Source: Yoonia sp035117555 (lineage in GTDB: Bacteria > Pseudomonadota > Alphaproteobacteria > Rhodobacterales > Rhodobacteraceae). From it: a stretch of DNA of 64,000 nucleotides. The notes under the pieces were generated by a model that did no database searches, was not told the origin of the DNA, and worked only from the letters and a program-made list of their open reading frames with translations. The translations under genes were made by a program, and so were the position numbers. How positions within the stretch are numbered: the first letter of the stretch is position 1; every line of letters starts with the position of its first letter. The stretch is from contig NZ_JAYKPK010000005.1 in the NCBI RefSeq assembly GCF_035117555.1, positions 186,001 to 250,000 on the forward strand. The letters run 5' to 3'. Positions 34,305 through 43,249 of the stretch are shown piece by piece.

Positions 34305-34673
34305 ATGCCCAATCCGCGCCTGTCGTTCAAAGAGATGTGTGCCAAATTCGACGTCACTCCACGGACGTTGCGGTATTACGAATATATCGAATTGCTGACA
34401 CCGGAAAAAGAAGGCCGGGCGCGATTCTATGGCCCGCGTGAACTGGCCCGGATGACGCTGATCCTGCGGGGCCGCCGCTTTGGCTTTGCACTTGAAGATA
34501 TCCGACAATGGCTGCTGATCTATGAAAAAGAAGGCACCACAGCTCAGATGCATGAATGGGTGGCGCTGGCCGACCGCCAGATGGAAGAATTGCGTCAGCA
34601 ACGCGCGCAGCTTGATGAAACCATGGCCGAATTGCAGCGCCTGCGCGACGATACTGCCAAAACCCTGGCCTGA
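34305..34673 (+). CDS. MerR-family regulator, first of a tandem pair
   Basis: A 122-residue MerR-type protein. The N-terminal HTH (FKEMCAKFDVTPRTLRYYEYIELLTPEKEGRARFYGPREL) is followed by the second wing and a long coiled-coil dimer helix (ADRQMEELRQQRAQLDETMAELQRLRDD). No metal-binding cysteines occur at the C-terminus, so it is of the type sensing small molecules or lacking an effector domain. A strong GGAGG precedes ATG 34305. It is related to LiuR-like regulators of acyl-CoA genes and lies just before a similar gene and the beta-oxidation cluster. Confidence 0.85.
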   Translation: MPNPRLSFKEMCAKFDVTPRTLRYYEYIELLTPEKEGRARFYGPRELARMTLILRGRRFGFALEDIRQWLLIYEKEGTTAQMHEWVALADRQMEELRQQRAQLDETMAELQRLRDDTAKTLA

Positions 34674-34736
34674 CCGCAGCCTTCGATAATTGCGCGAAAC
34701 CCCATGCATTTTTGCTGACCTTTCGTCACCCGTTTT

Positions 34737-34765
34737 GTGACGTCACGTCATGTTTACGTTAACGT
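34737..34765. promoter_or_regulatory. Two candidate operators before the second MerR gene
   Basis: Two perfect palindromes lie in the 160-base gap between the two MerR genes: GTGACGTCAC (34737-34746) and ACGTTAACGT (34756-34765), both built on ACGT steps. The centre-to-centre distance is 19 bases, close to two DNA turns. The second resembles operators bound by MerR-type regulators of fatty and branched-chain acyl-CoA genes. A binding role is inferred. Confidence 0.45.
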
Positions 34766-34833
34766 CACCTTTGCTTGTAAGGTTGGGACACGATCCGCAC
34801 TTGCGATGGCATAGCCCCGCATGAGGAAACCCG

Positions 34834-35235
34834 ATGATGACCGATGTAATGAATATACGCGATATGTGTGCCGCCTTTGACGTCACCCCACGCACCTTGC
34901 GTTTCTATGAGGCCAAGGAACTGCTGTTTCCGATCCGTCAGGGTCAGAAGCGCCTGTTCACCAAACGCGACCGCGCCCGGCTCAAACTGATCCTGCGCGG
35001 CAAGCGGTTTGGCTTCTCGCTCGAAGAAATCCGGCAATTGCTGGATCTTTATCACATGGATGACGGGCAAGAGACGCAATTGTCCAAAACCTACGAACTC
35101 GCCGAAAAGCATCTGGCGGATATGGAAGCCCAGAAAGCCGAATTGGACGAAGCCATCGGTGAGTTGAAAGCGCAGATGGAATGGGGCGCTGAAAAGCTCG
35201 CCCGCCTTGCCAAAGACAAATCGGTCGCCGCCTGA
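34834..35235 (+). CDS. MerR-family regulator, second of a tandem pair
   Basis: A 133-residue MerR-type protein closely similar to the gene before it: CAAFDVTPRTLRFYEAKELL, LILRGKRFGFSLEEIRQLLDLY, then a coiled-coil helix (LADMEAQKAELDEAIGELKAQME). No C-terminal cysteines. The start may be 34834 or, less likely, the ATG at 34849 (MNIRDM); GAGGAAAC lies before the former. It is 44 bases upstream of the acyl-CoA dehydrogenase gene, so it probably regulates fatty-acid oxidation and itself. Confidence 0.85.
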   Translation: MMTDVMNIRDMCAAFDVTPRTLRFYEAKELLFPIRQGQKRLFTKRDRARLKLILRGKRFGFSLEEIRQLLDLYHMDDGQETQLSKTYELAEKHLADMEAQKAELDEAIGELKAQMEWGAEKLARLAKDKSVAA

Positions 35236-35279
35236 CGCGGAGACCCATCCACACGACACGACCTTAGGGAGAGAGATCA

Positions 35280-37058
35280 ATGCCAATTTACAATGCCCCC
35301 GTAAAAGATATCCAGTTTGTGCTGCACGATCTGTTGAAAGTCAGCGAACAGGATATTCCGGGGTTCGACGACCTCGACCGTGATTTCACCGCTGCCGTGG
35401 TGGAAGAGTCGGGCAAAGTCGCGACCGCCGTGCTGCACCCGCTGAACGTGGTCGGCGACAAGGAAGGCTGCGTGCTGGAAAACGGCGTTGTCCGCACCCC
35501 CACTGGCTTCAAAGATGCGTTCGAGCAGATGAAGGCCGGCGGCTGGACATCGATGGATTGTGACCCCGCATATGGCGGCCAAGGCCTGCCTTATGTGATG
35601 AACACCGCCGCACAGGAACCTTTCGTGTCCGCCAATATGGCCTTCAACATGTATCAGGGCCTAACGCATGGTGCCTATTCCGCGATCTATGCACATGGAT
35701 CGGATGAGCAGAAACAAAAATATCTACCCAAGCTGACCACCTGCGAATGGACCGGCACGATGAACCTGACGGAACCGCATTGCGGCACCGATCTGGGCCT
35801 GATGCGCACCAAAGCCGTGCCGCAGGACGATGGCAGCTACAAGATCACCGGCCAGAAAATCTTTATCTCTTCGGGCGATCACGATCTGGCCGACAACATC
35901 ATCCATCTGGTGCTGGCGAAAATTCAGGGCGGTCCTGACGGGATCAAAGGCGTGTCCTTGTTCATCGTCCCCAAGATCATGGTCAATGACGACGGCAGCC
36001 TTGGCGCGCGCAACGGCGTCAGCGTCGGCAAGATCGAAGAGAAAATGGGCATCCACGGCAATTCGACCTGCGTGATGAACTATGACGAAGCGACAGGTTT
36101 CCTGATCGGTGAAGAACACAAAGGCATGCGCGCCATGTTCACCATGATGAACGAAGCGCGTCTGGGTGTCGGCCTGCAAGGTTACGCGCAAGCCGAAAGC
36201 GCCTATCAGAACGCCGTCGCCTATGCCAATGACCGCCTGCAAGGGCGCGCTGTCACCGGTGCCGAAAACCCCAATGGCCCTGCCGATCCGCTGATCGTGC
36301 ATCCTGATATCCGCCGCAACCTGATGGATCAGAAAAGCTTTGTCGAAGGTGCCCGCGCCTTCACCTATTGGGGCGCTTACCTGATCGACCGCGCGCATCG
36401 CAACAACGACAAAGACGCCGATGGCCTGATTTCCCTGATGACCCCCGTCGTCAAAGGTTTCCTGACCGACAAAGGCTTTGAATACGCCACTGCCGCGCAG
36501 CAGGTCTATGGCGGTCACGGCTATATCGAAGAATGGGGCATGTCCCAATACGCCCGCGACGCGCGTATCGCGATGATCTACGAAGGTGCCAACGGTATTC
36601 AGGCGCTGGATCTGGTGGGCCGCAAACTCGGCCTTGACGGCGGCAAGCACGTCATGGCGTTTTTTGAGATGATCAAAACCTTCATCAAGGAAAACGAAGG
36701 CAATGAAGCGCTGAACAAGGATTTCCTTGGCCCGCTGAAAGCCGCCTCCAAAGACCTGCAAGCCGCTGGCATGTATTTCATGCAAAATGGAATGAAGAAC
36801 CCGAACCATGCGTTAGCAGGTTCTTATGATTTCATGCATATGATGGGGCATGTCTGCTTGGGCTTGATGTGGGCGCGGATGGCCAAAGCGGCAATGGAAG
36901 CCTTGGAAGCCGGTGCCTCTGACACCGAGTTCTATGAAACGAAGATCGCAACCGGGCGTTACTATATGGCGCGTCAACTGCCTGCGACCGGTATGCATCT
37001 CGCACGGATCAATACCGGTGCGGATACGGTTATGGCGCTGAAGGCGGCGAATTTCTAA
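35280..37058 (+). CDS. Acyl-CoA dehydrogenase with C-terminal extension
   Basis: A 592-residue flavin acyl-CoA dehydrogenase of the long type with extra N- and C-terminal segments. Typical motifs include EWTGTMNLTEPHCGTDLGLMRTKA, YKITGQKIFISSGDHD, HGNSTCVMNYDEA, RLGVGLQGYAQAE, QVYGGHGYIEEW and the likely catalytic glutamate in MIYEGANGIQALDLVGRK. The same subfamily includes DmdC of DMSP breakdown, but the neighbours (thiolase, FadB) point to fatty acyl-CoA. A strong AGGGAGAGA ribosome site precedes the ATG. A hairpin follows, so expression of downstream genes may be attenuated. Confidence 0.9.
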   Translation: MPIYNAPVKDIQFVLHDLLKVSEQDIPGFDDLDRDFTAAVVEESGKVATAVLHPLNVVGDKEGCVLENGVVRTPTGFKDAFEQMKAGGWTSMDCDPAYGGQGLPYVMNTAAQEPFVSANMAFNMYQGLTHGAYSAIYAHGSDEQKQKYLPKLTTCEWTGTMNLTEPHCGTDLGLMRTKAVPQDDGSYKITGQKIFISSGDHDLADNIIHLVLAKIQGGPDGIKGVSLFIVPKIMVNDDGSLGARNGVSVGKIEEKMGIHGNSTCVMNYDEATGFLIGEEHKGMRAMFTMMNEARLGVGLQGYAQAESAYQNAVAYANDRLQGRAVTGAENPNGPADPLIVHPDIRRNLMDQKSFVEGARAFTYWGAYLIDRAHRNNDKDADGLISLMTPVVKGFLTDKGFEYATAAQQVYGGHGYIEEWGMSQYARDARIAMIYEGANGIQALDLVGRKLGLDGGKHVMAFFEMIKTFIKENEGNEALNKDFLGPLKAASKDLQAAGMYFMQNGMKNPNHALAGSYDFMHMMGHVCLGLMWARMAKAAMEALEAGASDTEFYETKIATGRYYMARQLPATGMHLARINTGADTVMALKAANF

Positions 37059-37069
37059 GCCAAATGGCG

Positions 37070-37099
37070 GGTGCCGGGGAAAATACAGGCCCCGGCGCC
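37070..37099 (+). terminator. Hairpin after the acyl-CoA dehydrogenase gene
   Basis: A 10-bp stem GGTGCCGGGG / CCCCGGCGCC (one G-T pair) with a 10-base loop lies 12 bases past the stop codon. There is no T-run, so termination may be partial or the hairpin may stabilise the mRNA end. Confidence 0.55.
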
Positions 37100-37137
37100 T
37101 GCGGTCGGCAAAGACGCCTCCGGCGGGGGAGTATTTG

Positions 37138-37228
37138 GTACAAAGCGAAGGCAAGAGTCCCCCGAACCTGAGAGAGTTCCCCGCGTCCGGGGCGCAGCAA
37201 CACAGGCCAGGGTCCTTTCGCTTTGTAC
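37138..37228. repeat. 91-bp element with 12-bp perfect inverted ends
   Basis: GTACAAAGCGAA (37138-37149) and its exact reverse complement TTCGCTTTGTAC (37217-37228) flank 67 bases in the gap between the acyl-CoA dehydrogenase and GST genes. The left arm is also part of the dispersed GGAGTATTT-ACAAAGCGA repeat (37119-37150). The design resembles a small non-autonomous element or a large hairpin RNA. Confidence 0.6.
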
Positions 37229-37250
37229 GGTCATCGGCTCTCCAGCCTGT
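37145..37250 (-). promoter_or_regulatory. Glycine-riboswitch-like motif, no gene downstream
   Basis: Read on the minus strand, CTGGAGAGCC (37245-37236) is followed, after a spacer with the hairpin CCCCG-GACG-CGGGG, by CTCTCAGG (37174-37167), six bases and GGAC. The GGAGAG ... CTCTCAGG-N6-GGAC order and spacing match the outer part of a glycine aptamer. The central consensus (GCCGAAGG...GCAA) is not recognisable. The strand downstream is antisense to the acyl-CoA dehydrogenase 3' end, so no regulated gene exists. It may be a relic. Confidence 0.4.
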
Positions 37251-37307
37251 ACCGTGCAGTAATCCTGCGCGTTATAGGTTAAGGAGCAATGAACAAAGCA
37301 AGGGCCC

Positions 37308-37331
37308 CCTCGCTTTGTTCCAAATACTCAT
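37308..37331. repeat. Dispersed CTCGCTTTGT-AAATACTC repeat
   Basis: CCTCGCTTTGTTCCAAATAC continues to TC. It is the same family as 13090-13115 and 52035-52062 and lies within the 309-base gap before the GST gene. A short hairpin TGGCCC-CGCA-GGGCCA (37333-37348) follows directly and precedes the GST ribosome site. Confidence 0.55.
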
Positions 37332-37367
37332 CTGGCCCCGCAGGGCCAAAAGCAGAAAAGAGATTAC

Positions 37368-38003
37368 ATGCCCATGAAACTCCATTGCTTTGGCGAAAGC
37401 GGAAACGCCTACAAAGTCGCCCTGACCCTGACCCTGACCGATCAGGATTGGGAGCCGGTCTTTGTCGATTTTTTCAACGGTGCGACCCGCAACCCGGAAT
37501 TCCGCGCGCTCAACGTCATGGGCGAGGTGCCGGTGCTGGAAGACGGCGATCTGGTGCTGACACAATCGGCGGTCATTCAGGATTACATCAGTTCCAAATC
37601 CGGCAAGCTCGGGGGCCGGTCCGCGGCTGAACGGCGCGAAGTGTTGCGCTGGATGTTTTTCGACAACCACAAGGTCAGCGGCATCGCCGGGCCCTTGCGG
37701 TTCAACCTGCATTTCCTGCCAGAGGCGAAACGCAATGCCCATGTGAATTCGTTTCTTGCCATGCGCCTCGCCTCGGCGCTCAAGGTAATAGAAACCCATC
37801 TGACCGGGCGCAACTGGCTGGCGGGCGAGGATATCACCATCGCCGATATCGCCTGTGCCGGATACCTTTTCTACACCGAAGAATTCACCTTCAACCGTGC
37901 GGATTATCCGCAGATCGACCGCTGGCTGGACGCAATCGCTGCCCGGCCCGGCTGGAAACACCCTTATGACATGATGCCGCGCGCCCTATCCGGCGCGGCC
38001 TGA
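37368..38003 (+). CDS. Glutathione S-transferase family protein
   Basis: A 211-residue GST. The thioredoxin-like N-terminal domain has KLHCFGESGNAYKVALTL, the cis-proline segment MGEVPVLEDGDLVLTQSAVIQDYI, and the all-helical C-terminal domain has the conserved LAGEDITIADIACAGYLF. The catalytic Ser appears to be Ser11 (GESGN). It lies between acyl-CoA dehydrogenase and thiolase genes, which is common in this bacterial group, and may detoxify reactive products of lipid oxidation; its real substrate is unknown. It is 12 bases upstream of the thiolase start. Confidence 0.85.
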   Translation: MPMKLHCFGESGNAYKVALTLTLTDQDWEPVFVDFFNGATRNPEFRALNVMGEVPVLEDGDLVLTQSAVIQDYISSKSGKLGGRSAAERREVLRWMFFDNHKVSGIAGPLRFNLHFLPEAKRNAHVNSFLAMRLASALKVIETHLTGRNWLAGEDITIADIACAGYLFYTEEFTFNRADYPQIDRWLDAIAARPGWKHPYDMMPRALSGAA

Positions 38004-38015
38004 ACGGAGGAAAGA

Positions 38016-39227
38016 ATGACCGAAGCCTATATCTATGACGCGATCCGCACGCCGCGCGGCAAAGGCCGCGCCGATGGCAGCCTGCACGAGGTGACATCCG
38101 CGCGCCTGTCCGCCGGTGTGCTGAACGCGCTGAAAGAGCGTAACAATCTCGAAGGCCACGCCGTCGAGGACGTGATCTGGGGCAACGTCACCCAAGTCGG
38201 CGAACAAGGCGGCTGCCTTGCACGCACGGCGGTGCTGGCGTCCGATCTGGATCAATCCATCCCCGGCCTTGCGATCAACCGTTTCTGCGCAAGCGGGATG
38301 GAGGCTGTGAACCTTGCCGCGAACCAAGTGCGCGGCGGGGCAGGCCAAGCGTATATCGCCGGTGGGGTAGAGATGATGGGCCGCGTGGCGATGGGGTCGG
38401 ACGGTGCGGCGATTGCCGTTGATCCGTCGATTGCGATGGACAGTTACTTCGTCCCGCAAGGCATTTCCGCCGATATCATCGCGACCGAATACGGTTTCAG
38501 CCGCGATGACGCAGACCAGCTTGCCGTCGAAAGCCAGCGCCGCGCCAAGGCCGCTTGGGATGACAAACGTTTCGCCAAATCCATCGTCACCGTGCGTGAT
38601 ATCAACGGCTTGGCCATTCTGGACCATGACGAATACATGCGGCCAGAGACGAACATGCAGACCCTCGGGTCACTCAACCCCGCATTTCAGGCGATGGGCG
38701 AGGTGATGCCCGGTTTCGACAAGATCGCGCTGATGAAATATCCGCATCTCGAGCGGATCAACCACATCCACCATGCGGGCAATTCATCGGGTATCGTGGA
38801 TGGTGCCGCAGGCGTCTTGGTCGCGTCGAAAGAATGGGGCGAGGCGATGGGCCTGAAACCCCGTGCTGTGATCCGCGCCACCGCCAAGATCGGCACCGAT
38901 CCCACCATCATGCTGACCGGCCCCGTGCCCGTGACCGAGAAAATCCTGCGTGACAGCGGCATGTCGATCAGCGACATCGACCTGTTCGAAGTGAACGAAG
39001 CCTTCGCATCCGTCGTGCTGCGTTTCATGCAGGCTTTTGATGTCGATCATGACAAGGTCAACGTGAACGGCGGGTCCATCGCCATGGGTCACCCGCTGGG
39101 TGCCACAGGCGCGATCATCATCGGCACTTTGCTGGATGAGTTGGAGCGCACCGGCAAATCCACCGGCCTTGCGACGCTGTGCATCGCATCCGGCATGGGT
39201 GCGGCCACAATCATTGAACGCGTGTAA
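38016..39227 (+). CDS. Acetyl-CoA acyltransferase (thiolase)
   Basis: A 403-residue thiolase. The nucleophile cysteine lies in NRFCASGMEAVNLAANQV, the histidine in NGGSIAMGHPLGATGA and the second cysteine in TLCIASGMGAA. It carries out the last step of beta-oxidation, cleaving 3-ketoacyl-CoA with CoA, as partner of the FadB-like protein encoded 12 bases later. A CGGAGG site precedes the ATG. FadA/FadI-type activity is expected; chain length is not readable. Confidence 0.92.
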   Translation: MTEAYIYDAIRTPRGKGRADGSLHEVTSARLSAGVLNALKERNNLEGHAVEDVIWGNVTQVGEQGGCLARTAVLASDLDQSIPGLAINRFCASGMEAVNLAANQVRGGAGQAYIAGGVEMMGRVAMGSDGAAIAVDPSIAMDSYFVPQGISADIIATEYGFSRDDADQLAVESQRRAKAAWDDKRFAKSIVTVRDINGLAILDHDEYMRPETNMQTLGSLNPAFQAMGEVMPGFDKIALMKYPHLERINHIHHAGNSSGIVDGAAGVLVASKEWGEAMGLKPRAVIRATAKIGTDPTIMLTGPVPVTEKILRDSGMSISDIDLFEVNEAFASVVLRFMQAFDVDHDKVNVNGGSIAMGHPLGATGAIIIGTLLDELERTGKSTGLATLCIASGMGAATIIERV

Positions 39228-39239
39228 GGGGGGATCAAG

Positions 39240-41438
39240 ATGACTGATTTCACAAGCAAAACAGATGCCGATGGCGTGGCCATCATCACCTGGGACACTG
39301 TCGGCAAATCGATGAACGTGATGAACCAGCAAGGGTTCACCGATCTGGACGCGCTGATTGATCAGGCGCTCGCCGACGATGCCGTGAAGGGCATCATCAT
39401 TACCTCGGGCAAGGAAGGCTCCTTTGCCGGTGGCATGGACCTGAACATCATCGCGCGCATGAAAGACAGCGCAGGCGACGATCCGGCACGCGGGTTGTTC
39501 GACGGCGTCATGGCAATGCACGGCGTGCTGCGCAAGATCGAACGCGCGGGCATGGACCCCAAGACCAACAAAGGCGGCAAACCGATTGCTGCCGCCCTGC
39601 CCGGCACGGCGCTTGGCATCGGCCTTGAAATCCCGCTCGCCTGTCACCGGATCTTTGCTGCCGATAACCCCAGGGCGAAAATCGGCCTGCCGGAAATTCA
39701 GGTCGGCATCTTTCCGGGTGCCGGTGGCACCACGCGGCTGGCCCGCAAACTAGGCGCCATGGGCGCATCGCCGCTGTTGCTGGAAGGTAAGCTGAACGAC
39801 CCGCAAGCTGCCAAGCGCGCTGGCGTGATCGATGAGGTCGTGCCAGCGGACGAGTTGATCTCTGCCGCCAAGGCATGGGTGCTGTCCGGCCCGTCGATCG
39901 TGAAACCATGGGATGAAAAAGGCTATAAAATGCCCGGCGGCGCGCCTTATCACCCCGCCGGCTTCATGACCTTCGTGGGTGCATCCGCCATGGTCAACGG
40001 CAAGACGATGGGCGTCTACCCTGCCGCTAAGGCCTTGCTCTCTGCCGTCTACGAAGGTGCTTTGGTCCCATTTGACACCGCGCTGAAGATCGAGGCGCGC
40101 TGGTTCACCAATGTCCTGATGAACCCAAGCTCATCCGCCATGATCCGCAGCCTGTTCATCAACAAGGAAGCCTTGGAAAAAGGGGCCAACCGCCCCGATG
40201 CGCCCGATCAAAAGGTCAAACAGGTCGGCGTGATCGGCGCAGGCATGATGGGGGCTGGTATCGCGCTGGTCTCGGCCCTCGCGGGCATCAAAGTCGTGCT
40301 GATCGACGCCAAACAGGAAGCCGCCGACAAAGGCAAATCCTATACCGCCGATTACATGGATAAAGGCATCGCGCGCAAAAAGGCGACCGAGGACAAGAAA
40401 ACCGCCGTTCTGGGCCTGATCAACGCAACCACCGATTATGATGCGTTGAAAGACTGCGATCTGATTGTGGAGGCGGTGTTTGAGGATACCTCCGTCAAGG
40501 CCGAGGTCACCAAAAAGGTGCAAGCCGTCACCGGCCCCGATTGCATCTTTGCCACCAACACTTCCACCCTGCCGATCACCGAACTGGCGAAAGCCAGCAA
40601 TGATCCGGCGAAATTCATCGGCATCCATTTCTTTTCCCCCGTGGACAAGATGCTGCTGGTGGAAATCATCAAAGGCAAGCAAACCAGTGATGTCGCGGTC
40701 GCCAAAGCGCTCGATTTCGTGCGCCAGATCCGCAAGACGCCGATTGTGGTCAATGACGCGCGGTTCTTCTACGCCAACCGCTGCATCATTCCTTACATCA
40801 ACGAAGGCATCCGCATGGTGAAGGAAGGGGTCTCCCCCGCCCTGATCGAAAATGCCGCCAAACTGGTCGGCATGCCGCTGGGTCCGCTGCAATTGGTCGA
40901 TGAAACCAGCATCGACCTTGGCGTGAAAATCGCCAAGGCGACCCGCGCCGCGATGGGCGACGATTACCCCGATGGTGAGGTGGACGAGGTACTGTTCTGG
41001 ATGGCCGATCAGGACCGTATGGGCCGCAAATCCAACGCCGGTTTCTATGCCTATGATGACAAAGGCAAACGTCAGGGCCTGTGGGACGGTCTGACCGCGC
41101 AATACCCTGTTGCGGACGACCAACCCGATCTGGTCACCGTCCAGCACCGCCTGCTCTTCGCGCAAGTGCTGGAGGCCGTGCGCGCATTGGAAGACGGCGT
41201 GCTGACCGACATCCGCGAAGGCGATGTGGGTGCCATCCTTGGCTGGGGCTTTGCGCCTTGGTCGGGTGGGCCGTTCAGCTGGCTGGACATCATCGGCGCG
41301 CCTTATGCGGCGGAACGCTGTGATCAGCTGACCGAACAGTTTGGCGACAGGTTCAAAACACCGGACCTGCTGCGTGACATGGCCGATAAAGGCCATGAAT
41401 TTTACAAACGCTTTGACAAAACCGCCAAAGCCGCCTGA
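39240..41438 (+). CDS. fadB: Enoyl-CoA hydratase / 3-hydroxyacyl-CoA dehydrogenase
   Basis: A 732-residue bifunctional beta-oxidation protein. The N-terminal crotonase domain (residues 1-300) has GKEGSFAGGMDLNII, ALGIGLEIPLACHRIFA and GLPEIQVGIFPGAGGTTRL with its catalytic glutamates. The NAD-binding dehydrogenase domain begins KQVGVIGAGMMGAGIALVSALAG, and the catalytic histidine is in IGIHFFSPVDKM. The C-terminal domains follow. It pairs with the upstream thiolase to form the alpha2-beta2 complex. A hairpin terminator lies just after it. Length and order match FadB/FadJ. Confidence 0.92.
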   Translation: MTDFTSKTDADGVAIITWDTVGKSMNVMNQQGFTDLDALIDQALADDAVKGIIITSGKEGSFAGGMDLNIIARMKDSAGDDPARGLFDGVMAMHGVLRKIERAGMDPKTNKGGKPIAAALPGTALGIGLEIPLACHRIFAADNPRAKIGLPEIQVGIFPGAGGTTRLARKLGAMGASPLLLEGKLNDPQAAKRAGVIDEVVPADELISAAKAWVLSGPSIVKPWDEKGYKMPGGAPYHPAGFMTFVGASAMVNGKTMGVYPAAKALLSAVYEGALVPFDTALKIEARWFTNVLMNPSSSAMIRSLFINKEALEKGANRPDAPDQKVKQVGVIGAGMMGAGIALVSALAGIKVVLIDAKQEAADKGKSYTADYMDKGIARKKATEDKKTAVLGLINATTDYDALKDCDLIVEAVFEDTSVKAEVTKKVQAVTGPDCIFATNTSTLPITELAKASNDPAKFIGIHFFSPVDKMLLVEIIKGKQTSDVAVAKALDFVRQIRKTPIVVNDARFFYANRCIIPYINEGIRMVKEGVSPALIENAAKLVGMPLGPLQLVDETSIDLGVKIAKATRAAMGDDYPDGEVDEVLFWMADQDRMGRKSNAGFYAYDDKGKRQGLWDGLTAQYPVADDQPDLVTVQHRLLFAQVLEAVRALEDGVLTDIREGDVGAILGWGFAPWSGGPFSWLDIIGAPYAAERCDQLTEQFGDRFKTPDLLRDMADKGHEFYKRFDKTAKAA

Positions 41439-41446
41439 CGACAATG

Positions 41447-41472
41447 GGCGCATCCCTGATCGGGGATGCGCC
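41447..41472 (+). terminator. Hairpin after fadB
   Basis: A perfect 10-bp stem GGCGCATCCC / GGGATGCGCC with a six-base loop starts eight bases after the fadB stop. The following bases CTATAATTCTGC are only modestly T-rich. Confidence 0.65.
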
Positions 41473-41537
41473 TATAATTCTGCTTCCCAAGTCACCCGCC
41501 CACAGCAATTCTCACCCGACACGGGGGAGGATCACAG

Positions 41538-43166
41538 ATGGGCTGGATGCGCGACGAAACGGGCCTTGGCAAATGTGCCGCCAACCATGTGCCGCTGACG
41601 CCCCTGTCGCATCTGCAACGCGCCGCAAGGATTTTTGCGGGTCACGACGCGCTGATCTATGGCAGCACCCGCTGGACCTATGCGCAATATCACAGGCGGG
41701 TGTCGCAACTCGCCTCTGCCTTGGTCAAGGCGGGTGTGCAACCGGGCGATGTTGTCGCCACCCTGCTGCCCAATATCCCCGCGCAGTCCGAGGCGACATT
41801 CGCCGTCCCCGCCTGTGCGGCTGTGCTGAACACGATCAACATCCGGCTCGACGCTGACACAATCGCCTATATCCTCGACCACGGCGAAGCAAAGGTGCTG
41901 CTGGTGGACAGCCAGTTCCTGCCACAAGCCCTTGCCGCGATGGAGCGGATGGATGGGCCTGCCCCCCTGCTGATCGAAGTCCCCGATGATCAGGCCGGGG
42001 TCCACGCCACCGGCAGCGGCCAGTTATACGAGGATTTTCTGGCCACCGGCGATCCTGATTTCCCATGGATCATGCCGAAAGACGAATGGGAAAGCCTTGC
42101 GCTGAATTATACTTCCGGCACCACCGGGCGGCCCAAAGGGGTCGTCTACCATCATCGCGGCTCCTATCTGATCACGCTCGGCAATGCGGTGAAATGGCAG
42201 ATGCCGCTTTTCGCGCGCTACCTGCAGATCGTGCCGCTGTTTCATTGCAACGGCTGGAACCACACATGGATGCTGCCCGCGCTGGGGGCCGCCGCGATCT
42301 GCAGTCGTGATATCACGGCAAAGGCAATCTATGCCGCCATCGCCGATCACGGGGCCACGCATTTCGGCGGCGCGCCGATCGTGCTGAACCTGCTGGTCAA
42401 TGCCAAACCAGAGGATCGCCGCGCCTTTGACCATATCGTCAACGTCTTCACCGCAGGCGCACCGCCTGCCCCCGCGACCCTGTCTGCCATCGGCAAACTG
42501 GGGTTTCATGTCACCCAAGTCTACGGCCTGACCGAAACCTACGGCCATGTGACTGAGTGTATCTGGGACCCGGCATGGGATGCCCTGCCAGAGGATGAAC
42601 AAGCCGGGATCAAAGCCCGGCAAGGTGTCGGATCGCCGGTGATGGAGGATGTCACCATCATGGATGACGATATGACCCCGGTGCCGCATGACGGCACAAC
42701 GCAGGGCGAGATCGTCATGCGCGGCAATGCGGTGATGAAAGGCTATCTGAAGAACCCCGCAGCCACCGAAAAAGCCTTCGCCGGTGGCTATTTCCATTCC
42801 GAAGACCTCGCCGTCCAGCACCAAGGCGGGGCGATGCAAATCGTCGACCGCGCCAAGGATATCATCATCTCGGGCGGCGAAAACATCAGCTCGGTCGAGG
42901 TTGAGGCGGCGCTGATGCATCACCCTGCCGTCAACCTCTGCGCCGTTGTCGCCCAGCCGGATGACAAATGGGGCGAAACGCCCTGCGCCTTTGTCGAATT
43001 GAAAGACGGCGCCACCGCGACCGAGGCAGAGATCATTGCCTTTGTCCGCGACCGTCTTGCCGGGTTCAAATGCCCCAAACGGGTGCTGTTTCAGGACCTG
43101 CCCAAAACCGCGACTGGCAAGATCCAGAAATACGAACTTCGCCAGATGCTGCGGCATGGCGGATAG
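41538..43166 (+). CDS. AMP-binding acyl-CoA synthetase
   Basis: A 542-residue adenylate-forming enzyme. The P-loop is NYTSGTTGRPKGVVYHH, followed by VYGLTETYGHV, the adenylate region YFHSEDLAVQH, GAMQIVDRAKDIIISGGENIS, and the catalytic lysine in LPKTATGKIQK. Size and sequence match the medium-chain or DmdB-related acyl-CoA ligases of this group. Position after fadB suggests it supplies acyl-CoA to the pathway, although the hairpin in between implies its own promoter. GGGAGGATC precedes the ATG. Confidence 0.87.
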   Translation: MGWMRDETGLGKCAANHVPLTPLSHLQRAARIFAGHDALIYGSTRWTYAQYHRRVSQLASALVKAGVQPGDVVATLLPNIPAQSEATFAVPACAAVLNTINIRLDADTIAYILDHGEAKVLLVDSQFLPQALAAMERMDGPAPLLIEVPDDQAGVHATGSGQLYEDFLATGDPDFPWIMPKDEWESLALNYTSGTTGRPKGVVYHHRGSYLITLGNAVKWQMPLFARYLQIVPLFHCNGWNHTWMLPALGAAAICSRDITAKAIYAAIADHGATHFGGAPIVLNLLVNAKPEDRRAFDHIVNVFTAGAPPAPATLSAIGKLGFHVTQVYGLTETYGHVTECIWDPAWDALPEDEQAGIKARQGVGSPVMEDVTIMDDDMTPVPHDGTTQGEIVMRGNAVMKGYLKNPAATEKAFAGGYFHSEDLAVQHQGGAMQIVDRAKDIIISGGENISSVEVEAALMHHPAVNLCAVVAQPDDKWGETPCAFVELKDGATATEAEIIAFVRDRLAGFKCPKRVLFQDLPKTATGKIQKYELRQMLRHGG

Positions 43167-43249
43167 GCGGGCGTTTTCACCCCCGCCCTTTCGCGCATGA
43201 CAACATCTGCCAGCCAGCGTAAGGTGGCAAAAAAGGGCAGATTGGGCAG

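Noticed and set aside
35280..37058. Calling the acyl-CoA dehydrogenase dmdC
   Set aside because: It is in the same long subfamily, but the neighbours are fatty-acid oxidation genes and no dmdA or dmdD is near; the specific substrate cannot be told.
37145..37250. TPP or cobalamin riboswitch on the plus strand
   Set aside because: GAACCTGAGAG superficially recalls the TPP element, but the order of motifs fits only a minus-strand glycine-type aptamer, and even that is incomplete.
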